Source of the DNA: Axinella damicornis | Lineage: Eukaryota; Porifera; Demospongiae; Axinellida; Axinellidae | Assembly: GCA_963931865.1 (NCBI GenBank) | Contig: OZ007508.1 | Location: 5,091,446-5,155,445, forward strand | DNA length: 64,000 bases | Direction of reading: 5' to 3' | In this document: positions 35,301-46,816 of the stretch, one piece after another | Layout of the letters: every line of letters starts with the position of its first letter | Position numbering within the stretch: the stretch's first letter is position 1 | Program-made: the position numbers and the translations under genes | Notes under the pieces: model-generated | What the model was told of the DNA's origin: nothing | Seen by the model: only the letters and a program-made list of their open reading frames with translations | Databases searched by the model: none

Positions 35301-38300
35301 ATGCTAAAAGCTTACTTCAAACCAAATCGGCTTTTCTAAAAGCCACGAAAATTCTCCGACTAGTTTACGTAATAATTTATACTGTACATATGTTGTTGAC
35401 ATTGCCAGCTAGTCACCAGTTCGTACTGGTTACGGGATACTTGTGTGTGCACCGCGCAAAGTGTACCGGAAGCACATGCTAATTTTTGTAACCAAAAGAT
35501 AAAATAGTGGGACTTGAATTGGTCCAGGTAAACGGTCATCAAGGGACATAAAGGGCATGATGGAAGCTTCTTTATAGCATAGTCAATTGCAAATTTATCT
35601 GCTGTCTTGCTCGAGAAAAGTGGCTGTCGCTTTTTGGTAAACTGAATTGCTCGTTTTGGCGTATTTGTAAAAACTTCCATCATGCCCTTACAGCTTGTGA
35701 CAGCACACCTCCAGCACCAGAAATCAAGCTGCTTACAGCCGCTGTTCGTACTAGAAATTTTAGGCTAACAGCCAGTTAATAGTCAGTTGGGAAATTAAAC
35801 CAGCTCGTTGCAGTTCCTGTGACAACCACCAATCCAAGTGGATCCCATGACAGAGTACAAGCTACATGTGACAGCTTATAATTATCTTTGCTGAGGCTCT
35901 TTGCAGCTACCTACTACATTATTGCCTCGGTCCCAGGCTCCTCCCCAGCAAAAGGAATGAGGATACTATATTATACAAAGTTTTCACTTCTATTATAGCC
36001 TCATGCAGTTGAAGCTCCACACGGTAGTGGCTCTTCTCTTGTTCGGAGGTCTGCAGGTATGCTTCACGGAATTTGTCATCCATCTTCCTCATTTTGACTG
36101 GAGCTGAAGGATTCACTGGGTAGCCATTCCATTTAGAACTGATGTGAAGATAGTGCGAGCGGCCACCATAAGGTCGTCCGGTCAATTCAAGAGCCTGTTG
36201 AAGAAGTACAATGATTCAAAGCAGCAGCAATACAAGGTTTCACTACTGGTAGGGGAAAAAATTGTGCCGCGTAAATTATTTTGGCTAAATACGAATCGCC
36301 TACCAAGATTCTGACTACACCATCGTGATCTCTATCATGCACGGATGCAAACGTATAATTTTGGTTCTTAAACTCACCTTGGTGGTGGAGATGCAAGCGC
36401 TTTGTCTTCCCGTCGGTTGCGAGCGGCTTTCCTTGTCAGTGCAGCTCGTACAAAAGGCCCACAAAGATTCTGACCACACAGTTGTATTGCTGTTGTTCAC
36501 CAATGCTTATACACCGAAACTCAGCGTACTGGCAAAGCTGTAATAATTTCTGGTCGTCCCTTTGCCCGACTCGATCGACCGAGCATGGTGGTCATGTGAC
36601 ATATGCATTAATTGGAACACTACCTGCAGGAAGCGGTTGCCACTCGAACATACCGTAGAGTACGTATCAAGCGCCCACCACGTATCAAGCGCCCACCCCC
36701 CTCTTCACGCGAAAGTTACTGCACAGGGTCCAAAAGCAGTGTAGTAAGGGTCCACCACCACAACAGTTTTGAGCAGCATTTCTTAACCTCTGGAGTCTGG
36801 GCGAGGTTGTGCATTCAAAAAGGCCGTTTTACAGTGAACTACGGCGTGCTTAAAGACGCGCGATCAATTTCCTTGCGTGAAAAATGGACTTATATATTCA
36901 TAGCCGGTCATTGTTATTCACAGCTTACTGCAGCCCTTGTTGTTTATACAGTGCTGAATGGGTGGGCGGATACTACATGCCTAAGTAGTCTGAGTACGCA
37001 TCTAGCGCCCACCCCCTTGTTCAGCGGCGTTCTATTGTCCCCAAACCCTGGGCGCTTAATACATACTCTACGGTAACTAGGATTACTATTAGTTATTATA
37101 CTGTTCCATTCACAACACTGCTGATCTAGCTTGCATCACATTCACAAAGCAATGTACTGAAGAGGAATGACATTCCTTCATTAAGGGATCACTGGAAAGA
37201 GTATCAACTTGGCATACACACAACTGTTGTCATACAGCTGGACCTGGAGTCTATCCGGTAATGGCAAACTAATCACGCTGTAATATTAGCTAACCTAGCT
37301 ATAGAAAGCCTATAATAATCGGCATCACAAACCCACAAGAGCCTTGATGCTTGCCTGTATGATTCTTTTCTGCTGCTGCATGGTACTACACTGCACTAAT
37401 GATTCCCAACTACATAGTTGTAGCTATGCATAATTTCATGATGTCTCATATGTCGCTGAGTGCTTGCTCATGCTGTCCTATTTGCAGATTACCGTATACC
37501 GGGAAATTTTGGCGGCCATTAAATTTGGCGAAATGGCCTGAAATGGCTTGGTATAAAATTTGGCGATTTTAAAATTTGGCGATCACGACGTGACTGACTG
37601 CACGAGATCGGGAAGCAGGACAAAGACGTACGAAACGAAGAGCAGTGTCGTGGCCATCACACTTTCAGCAGCATCTGGAGGCCCACAATCGGCGAACAGC
37701 TATCTGGGAGGTCAGCAATGCCCATGATGCGTACGCTGTGGCAGTGATGCACGACCCAGGACAGGTACTAGCAGAGGTACACAGTCGGTCATGACCGCAT
37801 GTTCAGCTGTCTGTAGTCTGTCTACGCTTTCAATTCGGTGCACCGTCTGTGAAGTAGTAGGCGCTTCTCCGCAGACCTCTCTCTCAGCAGGTAGTACATT
37901 GGGTCTTGCAATCTCAAAGGTGAACTTGCTTCCCGCGCGCGCGCCGACAGTCGATCTAGCTGGCCAGCCACTAATTATTGGCGATCTTTTAATTTGGCGA
38001 TTGGCTTCCGAATCGCCAAATTAAAACGGTCACCAAAATTTCCCTGTATACTGTATAATGAAAAGATGAGAACTTGCAGGAGGCACTTACATATGGATAT
38101 GCCTCTACTTTAATCCACTCAGCAGCCTGTTCACACATTCCCTTCTCCTTAGCAGTGAACCGTAGGAACCTTCCCTGCAAACAGAAGTGGATGATCTGCT
38201 AAATAATTTTCAAATCACCACCCTAAAGCTCATTTATGCGCTCCACTCTGTCCTTGTAAACAGCATGGACTCGCAAGATGTATACGGATAGAAGAACAGC

Positions 38301-41300
38301 TAAAAGTATGGAAACAAGGTAGATCTTCTCCATACAAAGTGACCTAATTTGTGAGAAGGGCCATGCAGACCATGTTTTCAGTGGGTACGAAAAGGACTAT
38401 ACTTCTTCATGAGGTATATTATCTGCACTTTGCAGATGATATTCAGGAATAACTATGGCTTCACATCTCTAGAAAAATATCTTGTGAGTAACTGTATACA
38501 TACGTACTGATTCATCTTTACAGAGGGTGACCAGGACTCCTGGGTTTTCTGACTGATGTTGAATGAAGAGACCTTGAACGCTGTCAGAAATGTAGACTGG
38601 AAGCTCTACCGACACACCTTTACGGGATTCCTGCATGCATGTAAAAGCAACAACATTGCATGTACTCATAATAATTATTATGTGATTGCCTATCAGCCAC
38701 CATAGGTCTTGTACCTTCTGCTATACTCCCTTTCATCCTTTGGTGAATAAATCTTTCAAAAATCAGCAATGTTTATCTATTCAAGCATTCAGATGTGTAT
38801 CTCACTATATGTACATGAAGAAATTCTACCAGTTGTATAATGCCATTCTCAGCAGTTTGAAGACCAAGTAGCATGCATAAGGGCTGGCAACGACTCTACG
38901 TACCAGTAGCTTTCTAGCAGCATCGCATGACTCCAGTACTCCTTTAGGTGTTCCCACCAACTTCATGGCATTCTCTCTGGGTAGCACTTGACAGCTAATG
39001 ACATGCTTTCGAATATCTCCAAATATCTCAGAATCTATTGTAAAAAAAGGAAGGTATTGCCTAGAATCAAGGAAGGTCTTGTCAGAAAGGTATACAGATC
39101 AGAAAACAGGCTCACAGTACCTTTGACCAGATCCAAATAGCGTGTCTCCTCACAGGTGAAAGGAATGGGATCCTCTCGTTGAAGAGTCCTTAGATGTTCT
39201 TTAATTCTCTCATCAAGGTTCTCGTCAATCACCATATCTACAATTCCTTTGACCATCTCATGCGAGTCCTTCCCTAAACATGTAGGATAAATCAGAGTTT
39301 TGCTATAATGCATGTGTAGCTACCAAACTGCTCTACACAGTGAGACTACGAAATTTTGCACATGGATGCCCCAAACACCAAATGAGGCACAGTCAACGGG
39401 ACACGTTGGACATCGACCGTTAATAGAATTAAGCACGGAGTGTAGAAAGCAGAGGTAGGTGAATAATCTGAACTGGTATCACTTAGCATCACAGTGCACG
39501 TGTAGTAAAGTAGGTTGCCGTCAAGCTACTCTGTAGTCCTGGTGGTAAAAGTGCAAAACGTTCTGCACAGTAACTGATCCTGTACATCGCTGCCCCAAAA
39601 TTCAATGAAATGTGACGTGATTGTTGTTCCTGACTTGTAAACCAGATCTGGTCAACCATAGTTTAATGACTGCAACCCCATTTTACCCTCGATCTGCATG
39701 CACAGAAATTAATTGTGTGGTTATCAGAGAAGGGTAACAAGCAGTTTTGTGTCACTGATTCAATATATCTTGAGAACCAGTCGAGTTTAGGCCTACACAC
39801 CAGGAAGCATCCCACGAGTTCACAGTGAAGTCCAAAAAGATACAGAAGGTATCACTGACTGACAGTTAATGTGTCCAGCTACAATTATGGTGTGACAAAA
39901 AGATATCCATCTGCCATCATTCGAATACACTGCATGAGACCATATTTAGTAAATTACCTTGTGAGGTGAGGGGATCATGATCATCAGGAGGTGACGGTTC
40001 TGGAGTTGAGGATAGGTGGGTCTCTCTTCCTCGGCAGTGCTTGTCCCTCAGCTGCTGGGCCAAGTGTCCCTCCCCAACAGGAGGACTCTTGAGGGCTTCA
40101 GCTAGAGCCTCCCAGGTGGGAGGGGGGCTAGTACGCTTCAACCAAGATACCAGCATCTCTAGCAGACATTCGGACATTGTGTGGTTTTCCTTTCGGATGC
40201 ATTTGAGAATTCCAACGGGAACTTGTAACTGTATTCCAAGAGAATACCACCTGTCACTGACAGGATGCAGCTCAGAGTGTAGATATTTCAGGTCCTCCTG
40301 ACCTGCAGGAGTTGTGAGCACATATGAATGACAGTTGTCCCTCCCCAACAGGAGGACACTCCAGAACTTTAATCCTGAGAGCCTCCCAGGAGGGACGGGG
40401 GTCGATAACCTTCAACCACTTAATAATACACATTTCTGTTAGGCATTCTGCTGCATGGTGAGGGTGGTCTGCTCTAATGGTTTTCAATGTTCCTATGGAT
40501 AAATTGAGTTTGATACCTATATCGTACCACATGGCACTAGCCTTGTGCAAGGCTCCCCTCACTTCACTCAGGTCTTTCCACGTAAGTTACCCTGAGGGGG
40601 TGGGTAGTATCAATACAGTAACTATACAGTGGGCTTCACTATCTATGTTACACAGAAAATAGGTGGAAATAAATACTGCACTGGTTTCACTGTACGTATT
40701 TGTAGCTGTACATATTCCTCCTGCAAGGTTTATTGTAACTTGTGAACCTTTCTTGTACTCTGTACTAATTGTTTACATAACCGATAGTATGTGGGTATGT
40801 TACAGAAATGAATGCTAATGAAGTACAGAAAGGTATGGTTGCAGATCTAGTAGCCAATATCTTCTCAATTCAGACTGCCACTGTGGCCAGGGCACATGTA
40901 GTCACGTACACATGTGGTGCGAGGCACAATGTGGATACGTACCCCTAGTCATTGACAAGGGCACACGTACACATGTGGTGTGAGGCACAATGTGGGTACG
41001 TACCCCTAGTCATTGACAAGGGCACACATACACATGTGGTGTGAGGCACAATGTGGATACGTACCCCTAGTCATTGACAAAGGCACACGTACACATGTGG
41101 TGCGAGGCACAATGTGGATACGTACCCCTAGTCATTGACAAGGGCACACATACACATGTGGTGTGAGGCACAATGTGGATACGTACCCCTAGTCATTGAC
41201 AAAGGCACACGTACACATGTGGTGCGAGGCACAATGTGGATACGTACCCCTAGTCATTGACAAGGGCACACATACACATGTGGTGTGAGGCACAATGTGG

Positions 41301-43637
41301 ATATGTACCCCTAGTCATTGACAAGGGCACACATACACATGTGGTGTGAGGCACAATGTGGATACGTACCCCTAGTCATTGACAAAGGCACACGTACACA
41401 TGTGGTGTGAGGCACAATGTGGATATGTAACCCTAGTCATTGACAAGGGCACACGTACACACGTGGTGCGAGGCACAATGTGGATACGTAACCCTAGTCA
41501 TTGACAAGGGCACACATACACATGTGGTGTGAGGCACAATGTGGATACGTACCCCTAGTCATTGACAAGGGCACACATACACATGTGGTGTGAGGCACAA
41601 TGTGGATACGTATACCCCTAGTCATTGACAAGGGCACACGAGCACATGTGGTGTGAGGCACAATGCGGATACGTACCCCTAGTCGTTGACAAGGGCACAC
41701 GTACACATGTGGTGTGAGGCACAATGTGGATACGTACCCCTAGTCATTGACAAGGGCACACGAGCACATGTGGTGTGAGGCACAATGCAGATACGTACCC
41801 CTAGTCATTGACAAGGGCACACGTACACATGTGGTGTGAGGCACAATGTGGATACGTACCCCTAGTCATTGACAAGGGCACACGTACACATGTGGTGTGA
41901 GGCACAATGTGGATACGTACCCCTAGTCATTGACAAAGGCACACGTACACATGTGGTGCGAGGCACAATGCGGATACGTACCCCTAGTCATTGACGTGTG
42001 GTGCGAGGCACAATGTGGATACGACCCCAATGACCCCAAGTCATTGACAAGGGCACACGAGCACATGTGGTGCGAGGCACAATGTTTGGATGGATGTTTG
42101 TTCATGTGAAGTTACAAATTACAAACCAGTCCCATTCTGTCACTGCAGGGCCAAGCAGTGCCAGAGTGATATGGAGTTCGGGAGCAGATTATGTGAGCCA
42201 ATAGGACGACTCATAGATGCAAGTAGTCTGCAGGTCATACCTGCAGAAACGGGCTATCTGGTAGCCTCGTTCCCAGGCTCTCGTTCTCCCCGCCAAAAGG
42301 GAGAAGAGAGCCTGGTAACATTGGGAGGGTCAAACTGTTGACTTCTGGCACATCATGCAATCTGATTGGTTCCGCCATAATCCTTGCGGTGGGAGTCCAC
42401 GGTTTAACCCCCCTTCCCCCAATGTTACCAGGCTCTCTTCTCCCTTTCGGCGGAGAGAGCCTGGGAATGAGGCTAGCTATCTGGGGGCTCAAATAGCACT
42501 GCACAGGCCTCACCCTAACCAAGGGCGCATCGAGCCGCCGACGGCATGCAACTTCCTGCAGCGCACGTATAGACGGCATAGTGCTGAGTGTTACTAAAAA
42601 TAACGTTTCCAGTTAAGCACGTGAAACTTGCGTGCACGGTACGGTTACGGACTTCTGATGGCCCAGGCAAGGAAGATAATTTCGGAATAGAAATGCCATA
42701 GAAGCGATCTCTAGCCCAAGTACTTCTTCTAGGCTGGGTACCTCTCCTACCAGTGTAGCAGGCCCAGATTCGGAGAAAGTATCACCGGATGCAAGCCAAC
42801 ATTCGCCGCTCTCGACAACAGCACAACAGCTCGACGTTTGCTGTTGCGTAAGTTGGAGGGAGGGAATGATAGCAGCTCACGCTAACTAGATCCTCGTCAA
42901 AGACGAACGCTGCAGACGGAATGCCAGCCATCTCATAAGTCCAAAAGTGACTGCATAAGGGGCACGCGTCTACGGTTCACGTGCATATACAGTCAAAATT
43001 TGAATTCAGCATTTTGCCGTCTATGAACGTTGCATGCCCTCTCGCCGCCTTCGGCGGCTCAATGCGCCCTTGCCCTAACCTGAAGAACAGATGCTTTTCC
43101 TACTTCCAGTGGGTAGTGAGTGAAAACATTATCTCCTAGCAAATACCCAGCCATGGCAAAACTGCACCTTCTGAATGACCAGCCTACTTTATCGTGTTAT
43201 GAGAGTTGTAAAGGATTGCCTGAAATCACTGTGAAAGTCTTCCAGACTACTTCTTTGTTTGGTGTTGCAGAAATGAAGGGACTGGCTTGTGAGACTATCC
43301 TGAAGTAGACCAGTAGCTAGAAGATATATACCATGGTATCTACTGAACATGTCCATGTTAGGCTGATAAACTGAACTTCTTATCTAAGACAACGCCACAT
43401 AAACCAAGACTCACCAACAGGTCCTGGGTTAGTTTCGACATCTCCACTGAGGATCAACAACAGTAGAATCACTCCCACCACCATCCTCCCCAGACCAGAG
43501 GGAACGCTGAGACCAGGGCTGGGGGAAACACGACGGACACTGGAGTGGGCCCGGGATGAGGAATGGGATAAGCACACGACGTTCAACTCGAGAACCAGGA
43601 GTGGTAGCACATCGTCAAGTGGTGGCAGTACTGTCAT
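29275..43637 (-). CDS. Gene B: 2A, Death domain, KH-like segments and an unrecognised region
   Basis: Thirteen exons: 43415-43484 (from the Met just before the 2A; another in-frame ATG at 43637), 39958-40302, 39121-39273, 38904-39034, 38508-38630, 38091-38174, 35977-36194, 34340-34435, 33960-34064, 32719-32940, 32293-32397, 31749-31998 and 29275-29427. All borders are GT-AG with compatible phases, and the sum is 2,055 bp: 684 residues plus TGA. Domains in order: 2A (1-22), Death (about 25-110: VSDRWYSLGIQLQV, WEALAEALKSPP, LAQQLRDKHC), two KH-like segments (about 140-300: GTPKGVLESCDAARKLL; GRFLRFTAKEKGMCEQAAEW), then about 380 residues not recognised (FSYEARFGQTYW, QRAKGIPQFNIMLPE, YDVRIAPNFLPAVVQY, CVKFVRYKKQTLYRWK). 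The KH assignment is an inference from pattern and lacks a GxxG loop. The 2A may free the Death-led protein from its leader. A cytosolic signalling or nucleic-acid-sensing role is possible, not shown. Confidence 0.8.
29511..29943. mobile_element. TA-flanked MITE, CCGTAGAGTACG family, copy 1
   Basis: Ends CCGTAGAGTACGTATTAAGC and GCTTGATACGTACTCTACGG, flanked by TA on both sides, as for Tc1/mariner-type insertion. An inverted second copy is at 36653-37073. In the last intron of gene B. Confidence 0.9.
30099..30692. mobile_element. TA-flanked MITE, CCGTATAGCG family, copy 1
   Basis: Ends CCGTATAGCGCCAAATTTTC and GAAAATTTGGCGCTATACGG, flanked by TA. Related copies at 37492-38053 and 60396-60987 share the terminal CCGTATA and AAATTTGGCG motifs but have different interiors. 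In the last intron of gene B. Confidence 0.9.
30771..31133 (+). CDS. Hypothetical 120-residue protein
   Basis: ATG at 30771, TGA at 31131. Not recognised. The sequence is hydrophilic and of ordinary protein composition (ETLGRIGSLTGTTTSASKTE, LYIMVNGKVTKSKVVWW), with no signal peptide or repeats. It lies antisense in the last intron of gene B. A second copy of the first two thirds follows at 31346-31635 with an in-frame stop. It may be part of a retrocopy or transposon gene. Confidence 0.4.
   Translation: MFFLPLPLSETVETLGRIGSLTGTTTSASKTEEILPSPELYIMVNGKVTKSKVVWWSNVDVNALTAALHTLKRVNVFYRNVSDASEDEAMKQVIDSTTSSMPFKMQRQGSLLSFRKGRQY
31346..31635 (+). pseudogene. Broken second copy of the 30771 reading frame
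   Basis: Nearly identical to 30787-31030 but with TGG changed to TAG after KVTKSKVVW, a small insertion near 31555, and an abrupt end at GACGCTTCAG. The sequence upstream of CGCTTAGC differs, so only an internal segment was duplicated. Confidence 0.7.
34751..34848. mobile_element. Hairpin element, ancestral intron insertion (gene B copy)
   Basis: TTCCATCCAAGCCTGACATT and AATGTCAGGCTTGGATGGAA are perfect arms around a diverged centre. It lies in the intron matching that of the gene A copy at 16571-16652. Confidence 0.85.
35410..35800. mobile_element. Diverged member of the GTTACGGGAT hairpin family
   Basis: Starts GGTTACGGGATACTTGTG. Inner arms AGGGCATGATGGAAGCTT near 35556 and ACTTCCATCATGCCCT near 35677, and CAGCACACCTCCAGCACCAG, correspond to 26633-27052. 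Intron of gene B. Confidence 0.7.
35923..35965. mobile_element. Mutator-type hairpin MITE, copy 8, degenerate
   Basis: GCCTCGGTCCCAGGCTCC start and AGGAATGAGGATA end. Flanks CTACATTAT and CTATATTAT agree at 8 of 9 bases. It ends 12 bp from a gene B exon. Confidence 0.65.
36653..37073. mobile_element. TA-flanked MITE, CCGTAGAGTACG family, copy 2
   Basis: Reverse complement of the 29511-29943 element along nearly its whole length, with TA on both sides. Intron of gene B. Confidence 0.9.
37492..38053. mobile_element. TA-flanked MITE, CCGTATA family, copy 2
   Basis: Left end CCGTATACCGGGAAATTTTG. The right end is degraded (AAAATTTCCCTGTATACTG). TTGGCGA motifs repeat near both ends. It ends about 40 bp before a gene B exon. 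Confidence 0.8.
40346..40600 (-). pseudogene. Broken extra Death-domain exon in gene B
   Basis: Closely matches the Death exons of genes A and C, but the second codon is TAA instead of CAA (the usual start is G-Q-L-T) and the exon is cut after the GEGQL position by joining to unrelated sequence. Skipping it and splicing the 2A exon straight to the intact Death exon at 39958-40302 keeps the frame. Confidence 0.85.
40895..42085. repeat. 61-bp minisatellite, about 19 copies
   Basis: Unit of about 61 bp with GGCACAATGTGGATACGTAC and CCTAGTCATTGACAAGGGCA, joined by the palindrome CACATGTG. Copies alternate between TGTGAG and TGCGAG types. It lies in the first intron of gene B. Its open frames reflect the repeat only. 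Confidence 0.96.
42262..42475. mobile_element. Mutator-type MITE, copy 9, double hairpin
   Basis: Outer ends TAGCCTCGTTCCCAGGCTCT and AGAGCCTGGGAATGAGGCTA. Each half also folds on itself around CGCC...AAAGG / CTTTCGGCGG, and the halves pair again through CCTGGTAACATTGGG. Exact 9-bp duplication GCTATCTGG at 42253-42261 and 42476-42484. Confidence 0.94.
42515..43078. mobile_element. TIR element CCAAGGGCGCAT, copy 1
   Basis: Ends CCAAGGGCGCATCGAGCCGC and GGCGGCTCAATGCGCCCTTG are inverted, with GGCATGCAAC and GTTGCATGCC inside them. About 565 bp without a coding frame. A second copy is at 61618-62210. Confidence 0.85.
43419..43484 (-). other. 2A signal sequence of gene B, complete
   Basis: A hydrophobic run (VVGVILLLLIL) followed by SGDVETNPGP. 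This matches the canonical cellular/viral 2A consensus and closely resembles the published N-terminal 2A of sea urchin NLR-family proteins, which begins with Met and a hydrophobic stretch. The ribosome is expected to skip the Gly-Pro bond; if uncleaved, the leader may act as a signal sequence. The donor lies 4 bases later, in phase with the Death exon. Confidence 0.9.
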
Positions 43638-44329
43638 GTGACAGGGGTAAAGACGTTCAGTTGGTTCTGTGGTCGTCAGCTGCACATGTCCAGCTGCTGG
43701 TACCAACGTTAGTAACACGAAGATACACACAGTGATGAGGAGGGTTTGGCCAGTGGTCTAGTCCGCAGTGGAGGCTGGTGCTTGGCCGTGGAGAACACTT
43801 CAGTACATGTAGCTCATTCCGTTGGCTGTATTGATCTGCATCTGGGGGAGAGGAGGTGAATGAAGACAGGTCATGGTACGTTTGGACCCCGCCCCTGAAA
43901 TTAGGACATCCCAATCCAATTAGAATGTGTGCATGTGGGTAGCAAGAATGCTTGTATCACATCGTACATGTAGCTAGGTTTCAATATACATGTACATGCA
44001 GGTCCTGACGTTTTAGCTCCATGTGTCACTAGCATGGGTGGCTTCTGCACTAAAGAGGTAGGTAGAGTAAGTGCGGGGTTGTCCAGACACCCCGCAAATT
44101 TCTTCACACAGTTGCTTGTAGGAAGAAGTTTGTGGAGTGTCTGGATACTCCTGTCCCTACTCTATGCAGGTATAGACCCGTTGCACATGACGTCATAATC
44201 TCGAGAATACGGACGGGTACGGACGGTACTCCAACATGGCGGCTATTTTGCAGAGATAGCAGCTTCTATGGCGATCTCGGCACCAACAATGCTTCTAGTA
44301 TGTGTTGAAATGTGATGGATATGTAAGTA

Positions 44330-44920
44330 GGCTACTAGTGGAATGCAGGACATTGGGGGGCGAGCCTGAGTGAAGTGCATGCGCGTGCTGCAGGACATGC
44401 ATGGAGCAGTTGCATTCACATGACTGTGACAGGGCAATGAGCATAGGCCACAGAAATTATGGCACTAAACATACACTCGTGTACATCACAGCAACTGTGA
44501 GTCAGGTTAGCGTTTGTAGTGAAGCAGTCTAGCACCAACATCACCGGCCATGGCGCCACGGTAGGTCCACGACTCTGAGCCGCAGTCTCTGCCTTTGTCA
44601 GTGTCGCCACCGAGGAGGCAGAATGTTCATGGTGCTCTAGCCAATGTCCACGAGTGGTCTCTCCGTCTTTGTTGTTGCTATCGTCCGTCGAACAGGTAGC
44701 TATAGACAGTTCACGATTCCTTGCATCGCGTATCGAGGTGCGTAGAGCTCGTTGTTGAATTTGAACATTATTGTGCACGTGCAAGTGAAATTCGCTGATT
44801 TAAAATTTACGGTATTTGCAAGATCCAAGCAGCAAACAACGTACAAACATACACACGCACTGCGCAATGAAGTCACGCTAGTGTGGGGCTCGCTCAGGCT
44901 CGCCCCAATTAAAACTATAT
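44330..44920. mobile_element. GGGCGAGCCTGAG TIR element, copy 1
   Basis: Inverted inner ends GGGGCGAGCCTGAG and CTCAGGCTCGCCCC. The same element lies in reverse orientation at 61003-61565 and a truncated piece at 11648-11885. No long coding frame. Confidence 0.85.
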
Positions 44921-46740
44921 AAACGCTTACCAGTGATGTAGGGCACGTTTCGATACGAAACCAATGTATTTCGGTCCTCCAAGATGGTGGCTTCCGGATA
45001 GTATACGGAAATGCCACGGATAACGTGACGTAATTGCAACAGGTCTATAGAATGGTGTGCTTGCCAGCAATTGTGCAAAGGAATTAGCGGGGTGTCCGAG
45101 ACCCCCTCACCATCCGGACACCCTTGTACTTGCTCTATATATAGCTACATGTATGTCAGCTGCACTGATAAGTCTCGCAGTGAGACTTTAAACTTTGATC
45201 ATAGGGGGTTATGACTATAACTATAAGGACTATATTATATATGCTTTGATGTACACCAGACCCAAGCACCACTCTCACTGCATGTAAAGCCTGGGTCGAG
45301 TTGACCACAGCAAGAATTTCGCGCGCCGTGCGTATCTATGGAAACGATTGCACACGGCACTAAATGTCATCTGATTGCGGTTTGTTTATTACGTTACAGA
45401 ATGCCATGAATACTGATTTCGTGTTTTATTGGACTGCATACGGCGTCCATCTTCAAGCGATTGCAAAGTGCTAGCGATCTAGCATTAGACACCGATGTCC
45501 GAGGTGCCCTGCCTGCTGTACAGACGAGTTTATTCGTTGGAAACGGTCAAACGACCCCATGAGAATAGTGGGGCGTGGTCACTTGTCCCGTGACTTTCAG
45601 GCCTTTGCAGTTGATATGGCCGCAAATCAGAGAGTGAACAAAAAGTCGAGCGATACGGAATACTTGTGCTTTGGTATTCTTGACCTTACCGGTGGCAATC
45701 GAAAGAGTACGAATGGCTGCGTCTGCCTACCGGGGAAATATTGCTCGTAGGAGTTGCTGTGACAGAAACTATGCTCCCACTGGCCATCTCTGGAGTGGCT
45801 GTTTGCGTCGTTGAGCAACTTCCCAGCTGAGTTCGAGAAATCTACCGGGTAGGTTTTGAGTTGGTTATGTGAACATTCGAACGGTACCACTCAGTACGCT
45901 CTAGCTAACCGGCACATGATCTGTATATCAGTCTTTCTGTTTGTTTATGTTGGCAACGCCGGTCCCACCCACTGACGTCATGTACTCAGGTCAGTTAAGG
46001 CGAATCCACAAGTGCTCTGTTAGCAAAAAGGAGGCAATTTGGACTCAGAAAAGCTGATTCTGAAGACAAAGCGCATGGTCTAACTCAACAATCACCTATT
46101 AGCAAAGTAGCAAATAGATTGTAGATTACTATTAACAAGCGTTACCATGGTAACATGCTTACATGTACATAATTGAGTGGGGTCAAAGTTTAATTGCCTT
46201 AACTTTATTTTCGGCTTTGCGGGTACGAAATCGTGTACAAATGCTAACGGACACCAATGGAATCAGCACCAGAGCTGAAAATAACGTGCGGACAACGGTC
46301 AATTTCCGCACAAGAAAGGGAAAGGGCCGGACAAATGGTTGCTTGACTGGCCACTTTGTCCGGACAGTGCCTGCAATAGCTAGCATGGTCTACATTCAGC
46401 TTCTTTCTCCTATGTAGGATCCCCTTGTGACTCAGAACGGTGGCGGTCAGTTCTTTAGCCGTTTCGTCGTGGTACAGTCGCGATCACAGCCTCGTACCGT
46501 CAGCCGCTAGCCTCGTGAAGTATAGTAGTTGTGCGCATGCGTAAACGCACGTGGTCCTACAGCAATCGCCGTGAGATCGAGATCAAGAGTGCGCGCGAGA
46601 GCTAGCTAGCTAGCTACGCTAGCTACTTCTTGTTCTTGTCTTACCTTGGACCGGTGGAGTGCTTGGTTCGATCTGGACGGCCATGAAGCGACATCATCCT
46701 GAGCCACAAATCGATGATGGCCATTGATGGGCCTTCGAGC

Positions 46741-46816
46741 TAGCCTCGTTCCCACGCCACTTTCGGTAGCCGTACTGCAAGCGACGAAAAGTTGGGCGGG
46801 GCCTGGGAACGAGGCT
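46741..46816. mobile_element. Mutator-type hairpin MITE, copy 10
   Basis: Ends TAGCCTCGTTCCCACGCC and GGCCTGGGAACGAGGCTA, with an interior like copy 3 (GTACTGCAAGCGACGAAAAG). Flanks CCTTCGAGC and CCTTCAAGA agree at 7 of 9 bases. Confidence 0.85.
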
